DNA from: Deltaproteobacteria bacterium | GTDB taxonomy: Bacteria > Desulfobacterota > WTBG01 | Assembly: GCA_013139225.1 (NCBI GenBank) | Contig: WTBG01000255.1 | Coordinates: forward strand, 1-6,511 | DNA: 6,511 nt | Direction: 5' to 3' | In this document: positions 4,885 to 6,511 of the stretch, piece by piece | Layout of the letters: every line of letters begins with the position of its first letter | How positions within the stretch are numbered: the stretch's first letter is position 1 | The notes under the pieces: model-generated | What the model was told of the DNA's origin: nothing | What the model saw: only the letters and a program-made list of their open reading frames with translations | Database searches by the model: none | Made by a program: the position numbers and the translations under genes

Positions 4885-6237
4885 CTATGTCTTAAGCCTT
4901 GGGTCGAGGGCATCACGGAGAGCATCACCGAATAGGTTTGCGGGAAGTACAAGTCCGAACATGAAGAAAAAAGCTGCTATTAGATTCCACCACACAACAG
5001 GTTCGCGAGCAAGCTCGAGACGGGCAGTGTTTATCATGTTCCCCCAGCTTTCCATAGCAGGATCAACCCCAATTCCAATATAGGCAAGAACTGCCTCCGC
5101 AAGAACAAGACCCGAAAATCTAAGGATAAAAGAAATTAAAACAATATGCATTAGATTGGGCACAATATGTCTAGAGAGAATTTTGAGGCGGTTTACACCA
5201 AAAGCAAGAGCAGCATTAACATATTCATGCTCGCGCAGCTTCAGTGTTTCACCACGGATGAGTCGGCAAAGACCAGTCCACGAAGTAATGCCCATGATTA
5301 TGCAGAGAGAAAGCAGCCTTCGATCAGCTCTCCATGCGATGTCCCCCCCACTTTCTCCAAATTCTACAAGAAGCATAAAACTAACAATTAATAGAACACT
5401 GGGAATAGATGCAAGCGTTGAGTAAACATATTGAATAATGTCATCAATAATTCCGCCGAAGTAGCCTGCTACTACCCCAAAAAAGATAGCGAAGGGAGTG
5501 ACAATCAAAGTTGTTACACTTCCGATAACCAAACCGGTTCGAATACTTTTAATAGACCGGTAGAAGACATCACTACCTACTTTGTCAGTTCCAAATATGT
5601 GATAATATGGTGCAATGTGTATAAGAATAGCCAGGGGAATAGTTAAGGCAAAAGAAATTTTCATTATATTTATAACTGTTCTTTTAGATGGTCTTTTTCC
5701 CCTTCCATGGTGAGGATCATTCCGCAAGAAGGTCTTTGTGAATAGATCATAGATGCCAAGTATGATAGCTGTAAGTATGATGGCTGACAAAGTACCCTGT
5801 AGAAATCCTTTGATTACACGAATTGTGATATCTCTGGTTTTGGAATCACTTTTTTCGAGGTGAGTAGCAGCGTATTTGAGCCTTGGGTAAATACGCACAG
5901 TCTTTCCTTTGGGTAGTTCAAGAGTTTCCTTTGTGTATTGATAAGTCGCAAAGGGTGCGGAATATGTTTTTTCAACCTGTTGATTTAGAGGAGCAACTAT
6001 ATAATCGAGAAGGCTTAGGGTGTTAGCAGACTTTTTGTCTTCAAAGTGAATGCTGTCTAAAAGGGCAATGCTGGCATAGATGGAAAGAACAACCAAAGAG
6101 ATTATGGCAATGTGATTACTTCGCACCTGTTGCCAGGCAGTGCGCCAATACTCTCTGCGTCTGGCAAGGAGTATGAAAATTAAGCCAGCTGCAACCAGGA
6201 TAAAAATAAAAATATCTGTAGGGAGAATTCGAATCAT
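4885..6237 (-). CDS. OppC-type peptide ABC transporter permease, extended form
   Basis: One of two membrane subunits of a peptide importer, pairing with the OppB-type protein encoded just upstream. From ATG 6237 it has 450 residues; a TTG at 6252 in frame would add five and overlap the upstream stop. Canonical OppC/DppC proteins have about 300, so this one carries roughly 150 extra near the N terminus. Numbering from the TTG: membrane segments at about 14-30 and 46-65, a periplasmic stretch of about 80 residues (66-148), then an added pair of membrane segments (149-171 and 199-215) joined by a basic loop (HHGRGKRPSKR). The usual motif GTDKVGSDV (221-229) and the BPD_transp_1 domain follow, with the EAA loop at 343-366 (EYVNAALAFGV...HIVPN) that contacts the ATPase, and the ending DALRDALDPRLKT. 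The stop is TAG. No strong ribosome binding site is seen, so translation is probably coupled to the upstream gene. Confidence 0.9.
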   Translation of the reverse strand: MIRILPTDIFIFILVAAGLIFILLARRREYWRTAWQQVRSNHIAIISLVVLSIYASIALLDSIHFEDKKSANTLSLLDYIVAPLNQQVEKTYSAPFATYQYTKETLELPKGKTVRIYPRLKYAATHLEKSDSKTRDITIRVIKGFLQGTLSAIILTAIILGIYDLFTKTFLRNDPHHGRGKRPSKRTVINIMKISFALTIPLAILIHIAPYYHIFGTDKVGSDVFYRSIKSIRTGLVIGSVTTLIVTPFAIFFGVVAGYFGGIIDDIIQYVYSTLASIPSVLLIVSFMLLVEFGESGGDIAWRADRRLLSLCIIMGITSWTGLCRLIRGETLKLREHEYVNAALAFGVNRLKILSRHIVPNLMHIVLISFILRFSGLVLAEAVLAYIGIGVDPAMESWGNMINTARLELAREPVVWWNLIAAFFFMFGLVLPANLFGDALRDALDPRLKT

Positions 6238-6244
6238 TGCATGA

Positions 6245-6511
6245 TTACTCAAATCGTATTCGCGGGTCTACCAGTGTGTAGCTAATATCTGTGAGAATGA
6301 GACCAGCAATATAAAGGATTGAACCCAGATATACCATAGACCTAACAATGGCAAAGTCTTGTGCCTGAATAGCATCGATGGTAAATGAACCCAATCCAGG
6401 AATGGCAAAGAATGATTCCATGAGGAGGCTGCCCATAAAGAGAAAAGGTATAGTCATAACCACTGTGGTCAATATAGGAATCAGAGCATTTTTGAGGCAG
6501 TGTTTGAACAG
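6245..6511 (-). CDS. OppB-type peptide ABC transporter permease, C-terminal part
   Basis: The last 88 codons of an OppB/DppB-like permease; the gene continues beyond the right edge. The frame is open to base 6511 and reads LFKHCLKNALIPILTTVV at its start, which is the end of the EAA loop of this family (the HALRNALIPVLT pattern). Next come the conserved FFAIPGLGSFTIDAIQAQDFAIV and the final membrane segment (LGSILYIAGLILTDISYTLVDPRIRFE). The TTG at 6472 is internal, not a start. It ends in TAA at 6245, seven bases before ATG 6237 of the OppC-type gene, indicating tight coupling in one operon. A peptide-binding protein gene would be expected further right. Confidence 0.93.
   Translation of the reverse strand: MFKHCLKNALIPILTTVVMTIPFLFMGSLLMESFFAIPGLGSFTIDAIQAQDFAIVRSMVYLGSILYIAGLILTDISYTLVDPRIRFE

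Noticed and set aside
4778..5083. 101-codon plus-strand frame across the spacer and the OppC-type gene end
   Set aside because: Antisense shadow rich in Arg and Ser, with no recognisable domain.
5156..5646. Three plus-strand frames antisense to the OppC-type permease
   Set aside because: The minus frame encodes conserved permease motifs throughout; these are shadows.

Overview
The window comes from a Gram-negative bacterium of moderately low G+C, judged by eye. The outer-membrane lipid transport genes require a two-membrane envelope. The MlaF-MlaD-MlaC order and the mix of short extragenic repeats would suit a Desulfobacterota-type (deltaproteobacterial) genome, but this assignment is inference.

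Left third (1-2030, plus strand): the distal part of an Mla (MCE-type) phospholipid transport operon. It holds an MlaF ATPase whose start lies outside the window, an MlaD MCE-domain protein with one membrane anchor, and a secreted MlaC lipid carrier. Together they would shuttle phospholipids between the inner and outer membranes. MlaE is expected just upstream and is not in view.

Middle (2031-2567): a 537-base convergent intergenic region with no credible gene. Its first 190 bases are very AT-rich, and they are bracketed by two perfect DnaA-box 9-mers in opposite orientation. A two-part sequence module is duplicated there. The rest is a mosaic of dispersed-repeat fragments: a dRS3-like hairpin, an AGATACTGGAT fragment and a CTCTGCG-type repeat that touches the stop of the neighbouring gene.

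Right two thirds (2568-6511, minus strand): an oligopeptide/dipeptide ABC importer operon, read right to left. It comprises the C-terminal end of an OppB-type permease, an unusually long OppC-type permease, a 286-base spacer with four GGTTGCG motifs, and a fused OppD-OppF double ATPase. The fused ATPase is interrupted by a single in-frame TGA exactly at the second glycine of the second ABC signature motif. The downstream half stays perfectly in frame for 168 more codons, so this is a fresh nonsense mutation, a base-call error or stop-codon readthrough. No substrate-binding protein gene is visible.

I see no defence system, CRISPR array, tRNA, rRNA or intact insertion sequence. The two items most worth following up are the interrupted ATPase and the DnaA-box-bracketed AT-rich spacer.
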